NCBI RefSeq assembly: GCF_000372805.1
Contig: NZ_KB889828.1
Location: 110,391-174,390, forward strand
DNA: 64,000 nucleotides
From: Marinobacter gelidimuriae
GTDB taxonomy: Bacteria > Pseudomonadota > Gammaproteobacteria > Pseudomonadales > Oleiphilaceae
Direction of reading: 5' to 3'
In this document: positions 19,570 through 29,659 of the stretch, in pieces
Layout: every line of letters begins with the position of its first letter
Position numbering within the stretch: the first letter of the stretch is position 1
Translations under genes and position numbers: made by a program
The notes under the pieces: model-generated
Told to the model about the DNA's origin: nothing
The model's database searches: none
Seen by the model: only the letters and a program-made list of their open reading frames with translations

Positions 19570-19706
19570 GCCGTATATCTTTGACAGAACCTATGGAGTA
19601 AAACCTTGGTTTCCCTGTTAACCCCTTTGTTAACCACCCTTTGGTAACCAGGGATGAAGCCGGACCAAGCGCAATAATTTAGGTCTTAAACTAGCTCAAG
19701 CCCCAG

Positions 19707-19970
19707 TCATTCATCGCCTTTCTTCAAAACCAGTCGCTCGATGGTGTTATCCATCCGGTACCTGGCAATGCTGCCATGGACGATTTTGGTAACTACCTGC
19801 CGAGCGGTATCGAGCTCGACATCGAACCACTCTCTTGGCCGATAGGTGCCGCCATCGCGGCTGTGCAGGGTGACATTCAAATGCTGGTGGTGAAGCATGG
19901 CGTGAACCAGTCGTCCAAAGCAGTGTGGTTCTGGTAATCTGGCTCTCGGTTCGTTCACCCCATCGACTGC
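19707..19970 (-). pseudogene. Truncated gene resembling the C-terminus of a GIY-YIG (T5orf172-like) nuclease
   Basis: The frame encodes FGRLVHAMLHHQHLNVTL, then YRPREWFDVELDTARQVV and a basic tail (SIARYRMDNTIERLVLKK). This pattern of a His-containing helix followed by REWF and a helix resembles the C-terminal half of island-borne GIY-YIG proteins. The catalytic GIY-YIG half is absent; an in-frame stop lies 12 bp upstream of the open frame at 20018. The ATG at 19970 is arbitrary. The family assignment is from memory and moderate. Confidence 0.45.
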
Positions 19971-20179
19971 CATATTTTTAACATTATGCACCAGCAGATC
20001 TTGGTGCAAGGCCCGCAATGGAATGGGCTACCATATTGGTTGCCAGGGAGTGGCTTCATCGTTACGACCAGCTTACAAGTCGCACCATTACGCGGCCTTA
20101 GGCCGCCGGGCGCCACTGACGTGTCCCGCTGTGCTCAGCATTGGGCAAAGCAACCGAAACTAAAGAAGCAGGTTAACCC

Positions 20180-22279
20180 TTGAATAAAGAACAACTGAAA
20201 CAACTCGAAGACGACCTCTGGGCTGCCGCTGACAATCTGCGTGCGAATTCCGATTTGAAGGCGTCTGAATACAGCACACCGGTGCTTGGGCTGATCTTCC
20301 TCAAGTTCGCCGACATTAATTATCAGCGCCATGAAGAAGCGATTCTCAGCGAACACCAGGAGCTCAAAAGCACCCGTCGTGAGAAACCGCTTCACGAAAT
20401 CGCGATTGCCAAGTGCGGGTTCTATCTTCCAGACCATGCTCGCTACAGCTACCTGCTAAACCTGCCCGAGAGTCAGGACATCGCCAAGGCTATTGAAACA
20501 GCGATGGAGGCGATCGAGGAATACAAGCCCGAGCTACAAGGCAGTCTTCCGAAGGATGAGTATTACCGCCTCACACGCTCGGCTGAGACCCGACTGATGC
20601 CGTTCGATCTGCTGCGCCAGTTCGACAATATTCCGGACGATGCCACCGGCGATGTTTTTGGGCAGATTTATGAATATTTTCTGGGAAAGTTTGCGATGTC
20701 CGAAGGCCAGGGTGGCGGCGAGTTCTTTACGCCGCGCTCAGTGGTGCGGCTGATGGTGGAGATCATCGAGCCCCATGGCGGCTCGGTGTTCGATCCGGCC
20801 TGTGGTTCGGGCGGTATGTTCGTGCAATCGGCGCAGTTCATCGAAAAGCACTGCGAGGAGTTCAAGGCACAGGGCGAAGACACCAGCGTATATGTGTCCG
20901 GGCAGGAGAAAAGCTCGGAAACCGTCAAACTGGCGCGCATGAACTTAGCTGTAAATGGTCTGCGCGGGCAGATCATGCAGGGCATCTCCTACTACGACGA
21001 CCACTTTAACTCCTTTGGCCAGTTTGACTATGTGCTCGCCAATCCGCCGTTTAACGTCGATGAGGTTTCGCTGTCCGGGGTAGAAAAAGATCCGCGCTTT
21101 AACACCTACGGCATCCCCCGCAAAAAAACCAAGGCGGCCAAATCCGAACAGGGCAAAGAGACAGTACCCAACGCCAACTACCTGTGGATCAATCTGTTCG
21201 CCACGTCGCTGAAGGAACCCAGCAATACCAGCCCTGGCGGCCGTGCCGGGTTGGTCATGGCCAACTCTGCCTCCGACGCGCGCCACTCCGAGGCGGACAT
21301 CCGCCAGACCCTGATTGAAAACAACCTGATCTACGGCATGCTCACCCTGCCGTCGAATATGTTCTACACCGTCACCCTGCCAGCCACCTTGTGGTTCTTT
21401 GATAAGGGCCAGATCGACGAACGCATTCTGTTTATCGACGCGCGTAATATTTTTACTCCAATCGACCGTGCCCACCGAGAGTTCTCGGAAGAGCAAATTC
21501 AGAACATCGCCATCATCAGCCGCTTGCACAAGGGCCGTCGTGATGAGTTTGTTACCTTGATCAACCGTTATTTCCAGCAGGGCATGTCGCGCCTGGCAGC
21601 CAATAACCAGCAGGTAAAACCAGTCGCCGACCAACTGCTCGCCGTACTGGATGACGACTCAGGCAAGCAAGCCGTGGCCAGCCTGGTCAAGGCCTGGGAC
21701 AGCCTCGCACCGCTGGAAACAGCCTGGGCAGGTTATCAGCAGCAGAATGGTGCCAATGAAGGCATAGATCACACGAATGCCGCCCAGCAGGCACTGCGTG
21801 CGACCTTCGATCCGTTTTTCATCACATTGCACGACAACCTGAAACAGATCGACAAGGCCGTACGCCGCCACGAAAAGACGCTGGCAGAAGCTGCAAAACT
21901 AGCCGGCAAACGTCAGACCGCCGACCGCGCTACTAGGCAGCTTAAAGTCGCGTTGGAAGAGCTGCATAAGGAAGTAAAGAACGCCGAAAGTAGTTTTGGC
22001 CATATCCAGTGGTTGCAGGAGCGCTTCCCCAAAGCCGAATACGAAGATGTCACCGGTCTGTGCAAATTAGCGAACCGGGATGAGGTTAAGGAGCAGGATT
22101 ACTCGCTCAATCCGGGGCGCTATGTAGGTGTGGTGATTGAGGAGGACGGGAAAACGGAGGAAGAGTTTGTTGCTGAACTCGTGAGCTTAAACGATGAGCT
22201 TTCGCTGCTTAACTCCGATGCAAAAATTCTGGCAGATGTTATCGCCACAAATATTGCTTCCACGACTGGAGGCGAATAA
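20180..22279 (+). CDS. hsdM: Type I restriction-modification system, DNA methyltransferase subunit
   Basis: A 699-residue N6-adenine methyltransferase. The HsdM_N helical domain (DLWAAADNLRANSDLKASEY) is followed by SAM motif I (VFDPACGSGGMFVQS, about residue 204), catalytic NPPF (VLANPPFN, about 286) and a long C-terminal coiled region (RRHEKTLAEAAKLAGKRQTA) that contacts HsdS. The start is TTG at 20180, with a purine-rich AAGCAGG 8 nt upstream; TTG starts can keep HsdM synthesis moderate. Its stop overlaps the hsdS ATG by 1 bp. It modifies the site read by HsdS and protects host DNA. Confidence 0.95.
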   Translation: MNKEQLKQLEDDLWAAADNLRANSDLKASEYSTPVLGLIFLKFADINYQRHEEAILSEHQELKSTRREKPLHEIAIAKCGFYLPDHARYSYLLNLPESQDIAKAIETAMEAIEEYKPELQGSLPKDEYYRLTRSAETRLMPFDLLRQFDNIPDDATGDVFGQIYEYFLGKFAMSEGQGGGEFFTPRSVVRLMVEIIEPHGGSVFDPACGSGGMFVQSAQFIEKHCEEFKAQGEDTSVYVSGQEKSSETVKLARMNLAVNGLRGQIMQGISYYDDHFNSFGQFDYVLANPPFNVDEVSLSGVEKDPRFNTYGIPRKKTKAAKSEQGKETVPNANYLWINLFATSLKEPSNTSPGGRAGLVMANSASDARHSEADIRQTLIENNLIYGMLTLPSNMFYTVTLPATLWFFDKGQIDERILFIDARNIFTPIDRAHREFSEEQIQNIAIISRLHKGRRDEFVTLINRYFQQGMSRLAANNQQVKPVADQLLAVLDDDSGKQAVASLVKAWDSLAPLETAWAGYQQQNGANEGIDHTNAAQQALRATFDPFFITLHDNLKQIDKAVRRHEKTLAEAAKLAGKRQTADRATRQLKVALEELHKEVKNAESSFGHIQWLQERFPKAEYEDVTGLCKLANRDEVKEQDYSLNPGRYVGVVIEEDGKTEEEFVAELVSLNDELSLLNSDAKILADVIATNIASTTGGE

Positions 22280-23544
22280 TGGACTGGAAGGAATATCCAT
22301 TTGGTGATTTGGTTGATTTCCCACCAAGGGTTCCACTGAGAAAAGGCGACAGTTATACGTTTGTGGACATGTCTGCGATAACACCGTTCTCACGTTTTGT
22401 TGCAAGTGCTGAACATAAATTATTCGATGGTTCCAGTCATAGTCGGTTTGTTGACGGAGATGTACTTATGGCGCGCATCACGCCATGCCTTGAGAATGGA
22501 AAGGTCGCGCAGTTTAAGAGTGTTTCTGGTGAAAAGGGTTTTGGCTCGACAGAGTTTTTTGTTTTCCGGCCAAAGCCAGAGAAACTGGACGGTGATTTTT
22601 TATACTACCTTTCGCGAAGCGATCTGCTTTGGAAAAGTGCAATAAACAGCATGGTCGGTGCGAGTGGTCGCCAGCGAGCGGATGCTAAATTCCTTAAAAG
22701 AGTATTATTAAAGCTTCCTTCATTGGCCGTACAGCGCAAAATCGCCGCCATTCTGACCGCCTACGACGACCTGATCGAGGTCAACAAGCGCCGCATCGTG
22801 CTTTTGGAGAAGATGGCCGAGGAAATCTACCGTGAATGGTTCGTCCGTATGCGTTTCCTTGGCCATCAGGACACCCGTTTTGTTAAAGGTGTGCCGAAAG
22901 GGTGGAATGTGGAGCCGATTAGCACGATCGGTTCAGAGATACGGTCAGGTGTTAAGAAGAAGGACTTGGCAGATGATGAAATCTACATCGGGCTTGAACA
23001 TATTCCCCGTAAATCGATTGCGTTTAAGGAGTGGGCTACCGCTGATAGCATAGATAGCAATAAGCTTCACTTTAAAGAACGCGATATTCTGTTCAGCAAA
23101 ATCCGCCCCTACTTACACAAGGTTGGATTAGCGCATTTTTCAGGAGCATGTTCTTCAGACACTATTGTTCTGCGCCCGCGCCATCAAGTTTACGAAGGAT
23201 TTTTGTTGTTTACCGTGTTTAGCGATACCTTTATTGAGCTGGCCACAACTGCGTCAAAAGGTACAAAAATGCCGAGAGCAGACTGGGCGTTTCTTGAAAA
23301 GTTAGAAATCAAGATTCCTTCTCTCGACTTGCTGGAGAAATATCAAGCAAGGTTTGAAGAAATTTTTAATATGATAGCTACACTGCTTCGCGCAAACCAA
23401 CAGGCGGTGAATGCTCACGGCCTGCTGCTCCCGCGCCTAATCTCCGGCAAGCTCTCGGTGGAAGACCTGGATATTCAGTTTCCACCCAGTATGCAGGAAG
23501 CGTCTTCACGCACCGAAGTCGAACCAGGGGCCAGTTATGCCTAA
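22279..23544 (+). CDS. hsdS: Type I restriction-modification system, specificity subunit
   Basis: A 421-residue HsdS with two target-recognition domains (about 1-150 and 205-360) separated by a conserved helical spacer (LAVQRKIAAILTAYDDLIEV, then EKMAEEIYREWFVRM) and a matching C-terminal helix (LLPRLISGKLSVEDLD). The target-recognition parts are more AT-rich than hsdM and hsdR, as expected for swapped specificity cassettes. The recognition sequence cannot be derived by eye. It overlaps hsdR by 8 bp. Confidence 0.94.
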   Translation: MDWKEYPFGDLVDFPPRVPLRKGDSYTFVDMSAITPFSRFVASAEHKLFDGSSHSRFVDGDVLMARITPCLENGKVAQFKSVSGEKGFGSTEFFVFRPKPEKLDGDFLYYLSRSDLLWKSAINSMVGASGRQRADAKFLKRVLLKLPSLAVQRKIAAILTAYDDLIEVNKRRIVLLEKMAEEIYREWFVRMRFLGHQDTRFVKGVPKGWNVEPISTIGSEIRSGVKKKDLADDEIYIGLEHIPRKSIAFKEWATADSIDSNKLHFKERDILFSKIRPYLHKVGLAHFSGACSSDTIVLRPRHQVYEGFLLFTVFSDTFIELATTASKGTKMPRADWAFLEKLEIKIPSLDLLEKYQARFEEIFNMIATLLRANQQAVNAHGLLLPRLISGKLSVEDLDIQFPPSMQEASSRTEVEPGASYA

Positions 23545-26500
23545 CTTCTTGTCCGAAGACGTCATCGAGCAAGCGATGGTTCAGCGCTTGCAGCATCTGT
23601 ATGGCTACGATTCGCTGAATTGCTATACTAGCGATCCGGCGGATTTGGATGATGGTTCGGGGCGTTCAGACAAGCGAGAAGTCATCTTTCGTGACCGACT
23701 GAAAGTAGCGGCAGTGGCATTAAACCCGGAAATTCCCGAAACCGCCATTGATGTTGCGGTAGATCAGGTCTGCGACCGTCGCCAGGCTATGGCCACCATT
23801 GCCGCCAACCGTGAGTTGGATGGCCTGATCCGTGATGGAGTACGCGTCGAGTTTAAGGATGACAAGGATAAAAATGGCCGCATCCGCAAGGAGCGAGTGC
23901 GGCTAATCGATTTCGACAGGCCCGACAACAACCATTTTCTGGCTGTTACCCAGCTGTGGATTCAGAGCACCGGTGCGGCAGCCAAGGCGGGTTACCGCAG
24001 GCCGGACATTCTGCTCTATATTAATGGCCTGCCGTTGGTGTTTATCGAGCTTAAGAACTCCAATGTCAAACTGCGCACCGCCTACGATGACAACCTGACC
24101 AATTACAAGGCGGATATCCCTCAGCTGTTTCTCACCAATGCCTTCTGTGTGTTTAGCAACGGCATCGAAACCCGCCTGGGCAGTCTGAGCGCCGAGTGGG
24201 AACACTTTTTCCACTGGCTGCGTCCGGAGGACGAAAAGGAAAAGGTGCGTCGCGACCAGATCCGCGCCGAGGGCACCAGCGCCGAGCGTTTTCTGCAAGG
24301 CTTGTGTGCCAAGAACAAGCTACTGGACTATCTGGAAAACTTTGTGGTTTACCATAAGGGCACCCAGAAGATTATCGCCCAGAACCATCAGTTCATCGGT
24401 GTAAACCGGGGCTTTGACAAGTTTCTGCGCCGGGAAGAATTCGGCGGTAAGCTCGGAGTGTTCTGGCACACCCAGGGTTCGGGCAAGAGCTTTTCCATGA
24501 TTTTTTATGCCCGCAAAATCATCCGCAAGGTGCCAGGCAATTACAGTTTTGTGGTTGTGACCGACCGCGCGGATCTGGATGGGCAGATTTACCGCAACTT
24601 CCTCAATACCGAAACGGTAAAAAAAGCCGATACCGCACAGCCCAAAGACAGCGAGCAACTGCGCACCTTCCTTGGCCAGAACAAAAAGCTGGTGTTTACC
24701 CTGATTCAGAAATTCCGCTGGCCCAAGGGCAAGCGCTACCCGGTGTTGTCCGAGCGCGATGACATTATTGTGATTGTGGATGAGGCACACCGCACCCAGT
24801 ACAAGTCTCTGGCCGAGAATATGCGCGCCGGGCTGCCCAACGCCCAGTATCTGGCCTTTACCGGCACGCCCTTGCTGGGGCGCGAGCGCAAGACCAACGA
24901 ATGGTTTGGCGATTATGTATCGGAGTACAACTTCAGCCAGTCCATGGACGACGGCGCAACCGTGCCGCTGTTCTACAAAAAGCGTGTGCCCGAGGTGTTG
25001 AACCAGAACGAAGACTTGAGCGACGAGTTCTACGAAATTCTGGAAGATGAAAACCTCGACGACATACAGCAGGAAAAGCTGGAACGCCGCTTCGCAACGG
25101 AGCTGCAAGTGATTAAGCGCGATGATCGGCTGGAGAAAGTCGCCGAAGATATTGTCTTCCACTTTCCACGTCGGGGTTACCTTGGCAAAGGCATGGTGAT
25201 TGCGGTGGACAAGTTCACCGCCGTTAAGATGTGCAATAAGGTGCGACGACTGTTTAAGGACGAGATCAAGTCGCTGCGCGGCGAAATCAAAAAAACTTTG
25301 GACGAGGTGCACAAGGCGCGCTTGCAGAAACGACTCGAATGGATGCGCAAGGTGAAAATGGCGGTGGTGGTCAGCGCCGAAAATGGCGAGGAAGAAAAGT
25401 TTGACGCTCAGGGCCTGGATATTCGACCGCACCGTAAACGCATGGAGCAGCTGGACGCTCACGGCCATGACTTGGAATACAACTTCAAAGACCCGGAACA
25501 CCCGCTGCAACTGGTGTTTGTTTGCGCCATGTGGCTCACCGGCTTTGATGCCCCGACAATCTCGACCCTGTACCTCGACAAACCACAGAAAGACCATACC
25601 CTGATGCAGACCATTGCCCGCGCCAACCGGGTGAGTTCGCACCGTATTAACGGGGTAGAAAAGACCAACGGCGAAATCGTTGATTACTACGGTGTGATCG
25701 GCAGGCTTAAGAAGGCAATCAAAGATTACGGCCAGGGCGGTGAAGGGCAGGAGGATCCGCCAGTCAGAGACAAGGACGCATTGTTCGCCCTGCTGATTGA
25801 CGCCATAGAGCAAGCACGCACCTTTTGTGCCGAGCGCGATATCACTATCGACACTGCACTTACAGCGGACGATGTCTTCAAACAGGTCAGCTTGTTTGAA
25901 AGCTGGGCAGATACGCTGCTCTCGAAAGATGAATGGCGGCAATCCTTCAATGTGTTCGAAAACACTATTACCGCACTCTATGAGGCCTGCAAGCCGGAGA
26001 TTTTAGGTGACCCAGTCGTACGCAAGGTAGCTTTGTTCCAGTATCTACGCGGTGTTATCGACAGCATTATTCAACAGCAAGACATTGATTCGGTCACCCG
26101 AAAGATTGATGAACTACTCGATGAAAGCCTGATTGTGGATGATGAAAAATTCGTTGGAACCAAGGAGGAAAAGGGCGGTTGGAGAATTACACAAAAGGGT
26201 CAGGGGTGGGATCTCAGTAAGATCGACTTTGAAAAGCTGAAAGAAGACTTCAAACAGGCCAAGTACAAAAATATCGAGATCGCCGACTTGCGCGCATTTT
26301 TGGAAAAGAAACTCCAGGATATGCTCAACAATAATCGCACCCGACGAGATTTTGCTGAGCGCCTGCAAGAGATCATCGAAAATTATAACGCGGGCAGTAG
26401 TTCAGCTGACAGCGATTTTGCCGAGTTGGTGAAATTTGCCGAATCACTGAAGGACGAAGAAGATCGCCATATCCGAGAAGGCTTGACCGAAGATGAGCTG

Positions 26501-26794
26501 GAAATATACGACCTTCTCTGCAAAGACAACATGACTAAAGCCGACGAAAAGAAAGTCCGTATGGCGGCTAAGGTGCTGTTAAACCGACTGACCGAGGAAA
26601 AGCCGAAAGTGCTGGTGCAGGACTGGTACAAAGATAGTCAAACCAGACTGTTCGTGCGAGACGAGGTTGGCTCGGTACTGGATAAATATCTTCCCGAAGA
26701 CAGCTATGACAAGGATCTGTTCATACAGAAGCGCGACAAGGTTTATGAGTTGACTCTTGATTTGGCGATCAATCACCAAAGATGGGCGGCGTAG
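23537..26794 (+). CDS. hsdR: Type I restriction-modification system, endonuclease/translocase subunit
   Basis: A 1085-residue protein. The N-terminal PD-(D/E)xK nuclease (RRPDILLYINGLPLVFIELK, about 155-172) is followed by SF2 translocase motifs: Walker A HTQGSGKS (about 310), DEAH box IVDEAHRTQYK (about 413) and motif III FTGTP. The C-terminus is a long charged helical region. It cleaves unmodified DNA after ATP-driven translocation with HsdM and HsdS. No frameshift is visible, so the system looks intact. Confidence 0.95.
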   Translation: MPNFLSEDVIEQAMVQRLQHLYGYDSLNCYTSDPADLDDGSGRSDKREVIFRDRLKVAAVALNPEIPETAIDVAVDQVCDRRQAMATIAANRELDGLIRDGVRVEFKDDKDKNGRIRKERVRLIDFDRPDNNHFLAVTQLWIQSTGAAAKAGYRRPDILLYINGLPLVFIELKNSNVKLRTAYDDNLTNYKADIPQLFLTNAFCVFSNGIETRLGSLSAEWEHFFHWLRPEDEKEKVRRDQIRAEGTSAERFLQGLCAKNKLLDYLENFVVYHKGTQKIIAQNHQFIGVNRGFDKFLRREEFGGKLGVFWHTQGSGKSFSMIFYARKIIRKVPGNYSFVVVTDRADLDGQIYRNFLNTETVKKADTAQPKDSEQLRTFLGQNKKLVFTLIQKFRWPKGKRYPVLSERDDIIVIVDEAHRTQYKSLAENMRAGLPNAQYLAFTGTPLLGRERKTNEWFGDYVSEYNFSQSMDDGATVPLFYKKRVPEVLNQNEDLSDEFYEILEDENLDDIQQEKLERRFATELQVIKRDDRLEKVAEDIVFHFPRRGYLGKGMVIAVDKFTAVKMCNKVRRLFKDEIKSLRGEIKKTLDEVHKARLQKRLEWMRKVKMAVVVSAENGEEEKFDAQGLDIRPHRKRMEQLDAHGHDLEYNFKDPEHPLQLVFVCAMWLTGFDAPTISTLYLDKPQKDHTLMQTIARANRVSSHRINGVEKTNGEIVDYYGVIGRLKKAIKDYGQGGEGQEDPPVRDKDALFALLIDAIEQARTFCAERDITIDTALTADDVFKQVSLFESWADTLLSKDEWRQSFNVFENTITALYEACKPEILGDPVVRKVALFQYLRGVIDSIIQQQDIDSVTRKIDELLDESLIVDDEKFVGTKEEKGGWRITQKGQGWDLSKIDFEKLKEDFKQAKYKNIEIADLRAFLEKKLQDMLNNNRTRRDFAERLQEIIENYNAGSSSADSDFAELVKFAESLKDEEDRHIREGLTEDELEIYDLLCKDNMTKADEKKVRMAAKVLLNRLTEEKPKVLVQDWYKDSQTRLFVRDEVGSVLDKYLPEDSYDKDLFIQKRDKVYELTLDLAINHQRWAA

Positions 26795-26830
26795 TTCCGG
26801 TTGGATATTCAAAGAAGATGGCAGGGTTGG

Positions 26831-26968
26831 CGAGCCCCTGCTTGGACGGAGGCTCGACCGGATGATGCGGGTATTTAGGTGACCTGCGGACGGACAGCCA
26901 TCAGCACCCTTCCGAATCATACTTTGCTGCCGCACAGATATTCTCGTCAGCTACAACCTGTAAGACTA
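26831..26968. repeat. Left copy (A) of an about 138-bp diverged direct repeat flanking ietAS
   Basis: Aligns without gaps to 30998-31135 at about four bases in five, best over the first 110 bp (CGAGCCCCTGCTTG, then ACCGGATGATGCGGG shared exactly). Copy B is the 3' end and downstream flank of the DUF3631 gene. The rest of the 343-bp gap between hsdR and ietS (26795-27137) holds nothing else I can name. Confidence 0.85.
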
Positions 26969-27002
26969 CAGACTTGCAGCTATATGACATACGGTGGCGA
27001 CA
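26901..27002 (-). pseudogene. Orphan 3' end of a DUF3631-type gene
   Basis: Read on the minus strand, copy A keeps an open frame of 33 codons ending VVADENICAAAKYDSEGC and a stop at the same alignment position as the intact gene, which ends AVADGNAYASAKYGSDGF. A stop at 27003-27005 closes it upstream. It is the tail of a homologous but different DUF3631 gene, left beside the hsd cassette. Confidence 0.7.
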
Positions 27003-27137
27003 TTATCGCCGTAGAGAAATATCTACTTCGCCAACCAGAAAGATCACAGATTTTTAAAATCTGCCAAGCTTAATTTGAGAACTGCGCATGCCGACGCTTG
27101 TGAGTCGCAAAAGGGCATTATCTCAACAATGCAGATC

Positions 27138-29651
27138 TCAAACATCAACTTCAACCTGCGTAACAATCTGATTTTCGACCTCCGTATAGATATCAACGTC
27201 TTCATCGGGTACGTCTATGCTCACAATTAGACTGTATCGAACAGAGTTTTCCCAACGATTCTGCGCTGACCTATATTTCCACCAACCGCTGACTGGGTAA
27301 ACAGCAATAGTATTCATATCGAGTAGGTCTGCCACGGTGCCTATCCAAGTGTCTGAATGTAGAGAGCCGCGAGTACGCAATGAAGGTCCTAACTGCCAAC
27401 CTCCAGGATCACCCTCCCGACCATCATAATCTCCCAATTGGTCGTTAGCGATTTTGTTGATCGATGCTCGGAACACATCTACTGTCTCTCCCGGGCGAAT
27501 AACATCAAAACGCAGGCCATGGGACTGATACCGATAGCGATCCCGGTAGCCTCGGCGCCCAGGATTCGGCTCGATAAAATAGGATAGCGTCACTTTCAGC
27601 CGAACTTCCTGCTCTAAAGGCAGCAGCTTAAGCGCTTCCAACGGCCACGGAAGCGTGTAAAGCTGCATTTCATTAAGCTTTGGATCAGAAGATGTGCGGG
27701 CTTCATCAGACTTTAGGAATGGCTGCATGCTCTCTTGAGTGACCAAGGTCAAAATATGATTTGCGCTATAGCGAGCCCTCTCGAGGTCGGGGACTCCGTA
27801 ACCCGCACAACGAAGCATTAGCTCTTTTGCTCGCGAGGGCGAGTGTTGTTGCCGAAACAAGCTAAAACGCTTCCTCATAACGACAGTCCATTCGGCTGAA
27901 TGGACAATCAGAGCACGTATCGTTTCTGGCCAGTACTCAGGATACTCCACCATCAAAATTGCTGCTTGCCGAGAGACCAAAGCGCTCGCAGCACTGGTAT
28001 CTCTGGAGGTCTCAAAAAGTGGCCCGGTGGTTCTTCCCGACGTTGTTAGCAGAGAGACTACGTCATCATCAGTTACAAAATTTCCGTCAGGTGAAAGTAA
28101 CCGGTTCCCACCTTCAGCAACGACATCTGGTTTATAAGGCGCCTGTTTCTTCCACCCCCAATTAACAGATGTTCTAGTTGCAGGCGCAAGATCTCCAGCT
28201 CTTGCAATTGGCGACCAGCCATCTAACGAAGGATCGTCATTCGTGGTTTTTTCTGTATATGCTCCGACAGTCAATGCATTCCATGATTGGGCCGGATCTT
28301 CTATCTCCGCTAATTGGATTTGGTCCCAAAATTCCGCTCCTGGCATCAAATCGAAACCATTCCCGGCTGAAATTATAAACAGCCTCTTTTGGCCATCTTC
28401 GGTGCCAGAACTAAACTGATCAATTTCTGCAGACCATGAGCTTGGCATCCCTCCCACGGCATCTGGCTCGGCTGTGACCGCCAGCGAGTAGACTCTGCTC
28501 TGGTCAGGATTATTGATCTCTAATTTTGAAATCGTACCAACAGTAATTGCACCATAAAGCTCTAGATCATTTACGCCCTGTGGAGGAAGAATCCTCCCCG
28601 ACTCAATTCTGTGAGATAGTTCTATTGGTCCTTGCTCTGAAATGACTTGCTGCAATTCCCCGAAAATGGCCAGGCCAGCTTGCAATGAACCATGCTCGTT
28701 GAAAATGGTTCTCTGTTGATACTCATCATATTTTGACCAATTTGGATTCCAGCACTCAGCCTCAGAATCACTGGTGACGAGGGAAAGAACTGGATGATTA
28801 AAATTCACTCCGCCATCGAGAACCAAAATTGACACATTTGCGTCAGGTTTCACTTGTATGCGGTGTGTAAGATCTTGCACCCAATCAAATTGTGCTTTAG
28901 GTGACATAGAAATAAAGATGCTCGGAGTGTCTTTTGCGCGCCGGAGCTCTTCGAGATTGGCAATCAGTTCTGGCGCGGCTGCGAGTTGTGTTGAAGACGC
29001 TTTGACTAGAGCGACATAGCTGTCAAAAAAAGTGAGCGAAGTGTTTCCCAGAGTGCCACCAATACGCTCAACCAAACGCTCTACGACAACCGAAGGGCTG
29101 ATGCTATTAGGAGGGGCCTTCAACCACAGCTCCCACCAGATTTCTCGGTTAGCGTCGTCTGGAAAGCGACTGGGAGCATCGGTCCAGAAAGCTCGAAGAT
29201 CAGCCAATTTAATACCACTAATGCTATCGATCAGTGGTTGATTGCGGGGACGACCACCATTGCTTGTTTGGGTAAGGTATTCGGAAATTTTTTTGTGGAA
29301 TGCTTGCCTCCGAGATTCAGGAATAAACACTGTTGCAATTTCTACCTGATCGAAAGTCCGACAAGCTCTTAACCGGAAATCCTGATTGTCGAGTTTCTGA
29401 AGAGGTAAAGGCATTCCAGGAAACCCGATAATTTCAACATAAATGCCAGTTTCATCAGTAATCGGCTCAGGCGCATTCGAGCGGCTGCCATTAAATTCTT
29501 GGAGGATAGCATCGTACTGACTCTGCAACGCGGCGCCGTGGGCTAAGCGATTCCTTAGTGGCACTCCTGGGCCTGAACCGCCATTTCTGGATCGAAACTC
29601 CTCATTCTGGACAAATCCATTTAACAGAATATGCGACTTTCGCTCCGCCAT
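27138..29651 (-). CDS. ietS: IetS-like subtilisin-family (S8) serine protease, defence system partner
   Basis: An 837-residue protein whose middle holds an S8 protease: catalytic Asp in SILVLDGGVNFNHP (about 278), His in NEHGSLQAGLAIFG (about 320), oxyanion Asn in IISAGNGFD (about 429) and Ser in SRDTSAASALVSRQAA (about 550). There is no signal peptide, so it should act in the cytoplasm. It follows ietA after 8 bp. The AAA ATPase plus S8 protease pair matches IetAS, first described as a plasmid incompatibility determinant and later reported as an anti-phage system. Its DNA is more AT-rich than the flanks. What triggers proteolysis, and its target, are not known from the sequence. Confidence 0.85.
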   Translation of the reverse strand: MAERKSHILLNGFVQNEEFRSRNGGSGPGVPLRNRLAHGAALQSQYDAILQEFNGSRSNAPEPITDETGIYVEIIGFPGMPLPLQKLDNQDFRLRACRTFDQVEIATVFIPESRRQAFHKKISEYLTQTSNGGRPRNQPLIDSISGIKLADLRAFWTDAPSRFPDDANREIWWELWLKAPPNSISPSVVVERLVERIGGTLGNTSLTFFDSYVALVKASSTQLAAAPELIANLEELRRAKDTPSIFISMSPKAQFDWVQDLTHRIQVKPDANVSILVLDGGVNFNHPVLSLVTSDSEAECWNPNWSKYDEYQQRTIFNEHGSLQAGLAIFGELQQVISEQGPIELSHRIESGRILPPQGVNDLELYGAITVGTISKLEINNPDQSRVYSLAVTAEPDAVGGMPSSWSAEIDQFSSGTEDGQKRLFIISAGNGFDLMPGAEFWDQIQLAEIEDPAQSWNALTVGAYTEKTTNDDPSLDGWSPIARAGDLAPATRTSVNWGWKKQAPYKPDVVAEGGNRLLSPDGNFVTDDDVVSLLTTSGRTTGPLFETSRDTSAASALVSRQAAILMVEYPEYWPETIRALIVHSAEWTVVMRKRFSLFRQQHSPSRAKELMLRCAGYGVPDLERARYSANHILTLVTQESMQPFLKSDEARTSSDPKLNEMQLYTLPWPLEALKLLPLEQEVRLKVTLSYFIEPNPGRRGYRDRYRYQSHGLRFDVIRPGETVDVFRASINKIANDQLGDYDGREGDPGGWQLGPSLRTRGSLHSDTWIGTVADLLDMNTIAVYPVSGWWKYRSAQNRWENSVRYSLIVSIDVPDEDVDIYTEVENQIVTQVEVDV

Positions 29652-29659
29652 ACCTTATC

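Noticed and set aside
20945..21634. 229-codon open frame antisense to hsdM
   Set aside because: It covers the catalytic NPPF region of a clear HsdM; no start signal or family match.
24320..25942. 540-codon open frame antisense to hsdR
   Set aside because: It shadows a gene with full helicase and nuclease motifs; the predicted protein has no family features and is an artefact of codon composition.
26579..26935. Similar antisense frames at 26579-26935 and 30872-31114 starting MRQ(Q/R)SM(I/V)R
   Set aside because: Their resemblance comes from the shared DUF3631-tail repeat, which is explained by another frame; the rest of each frame differs.
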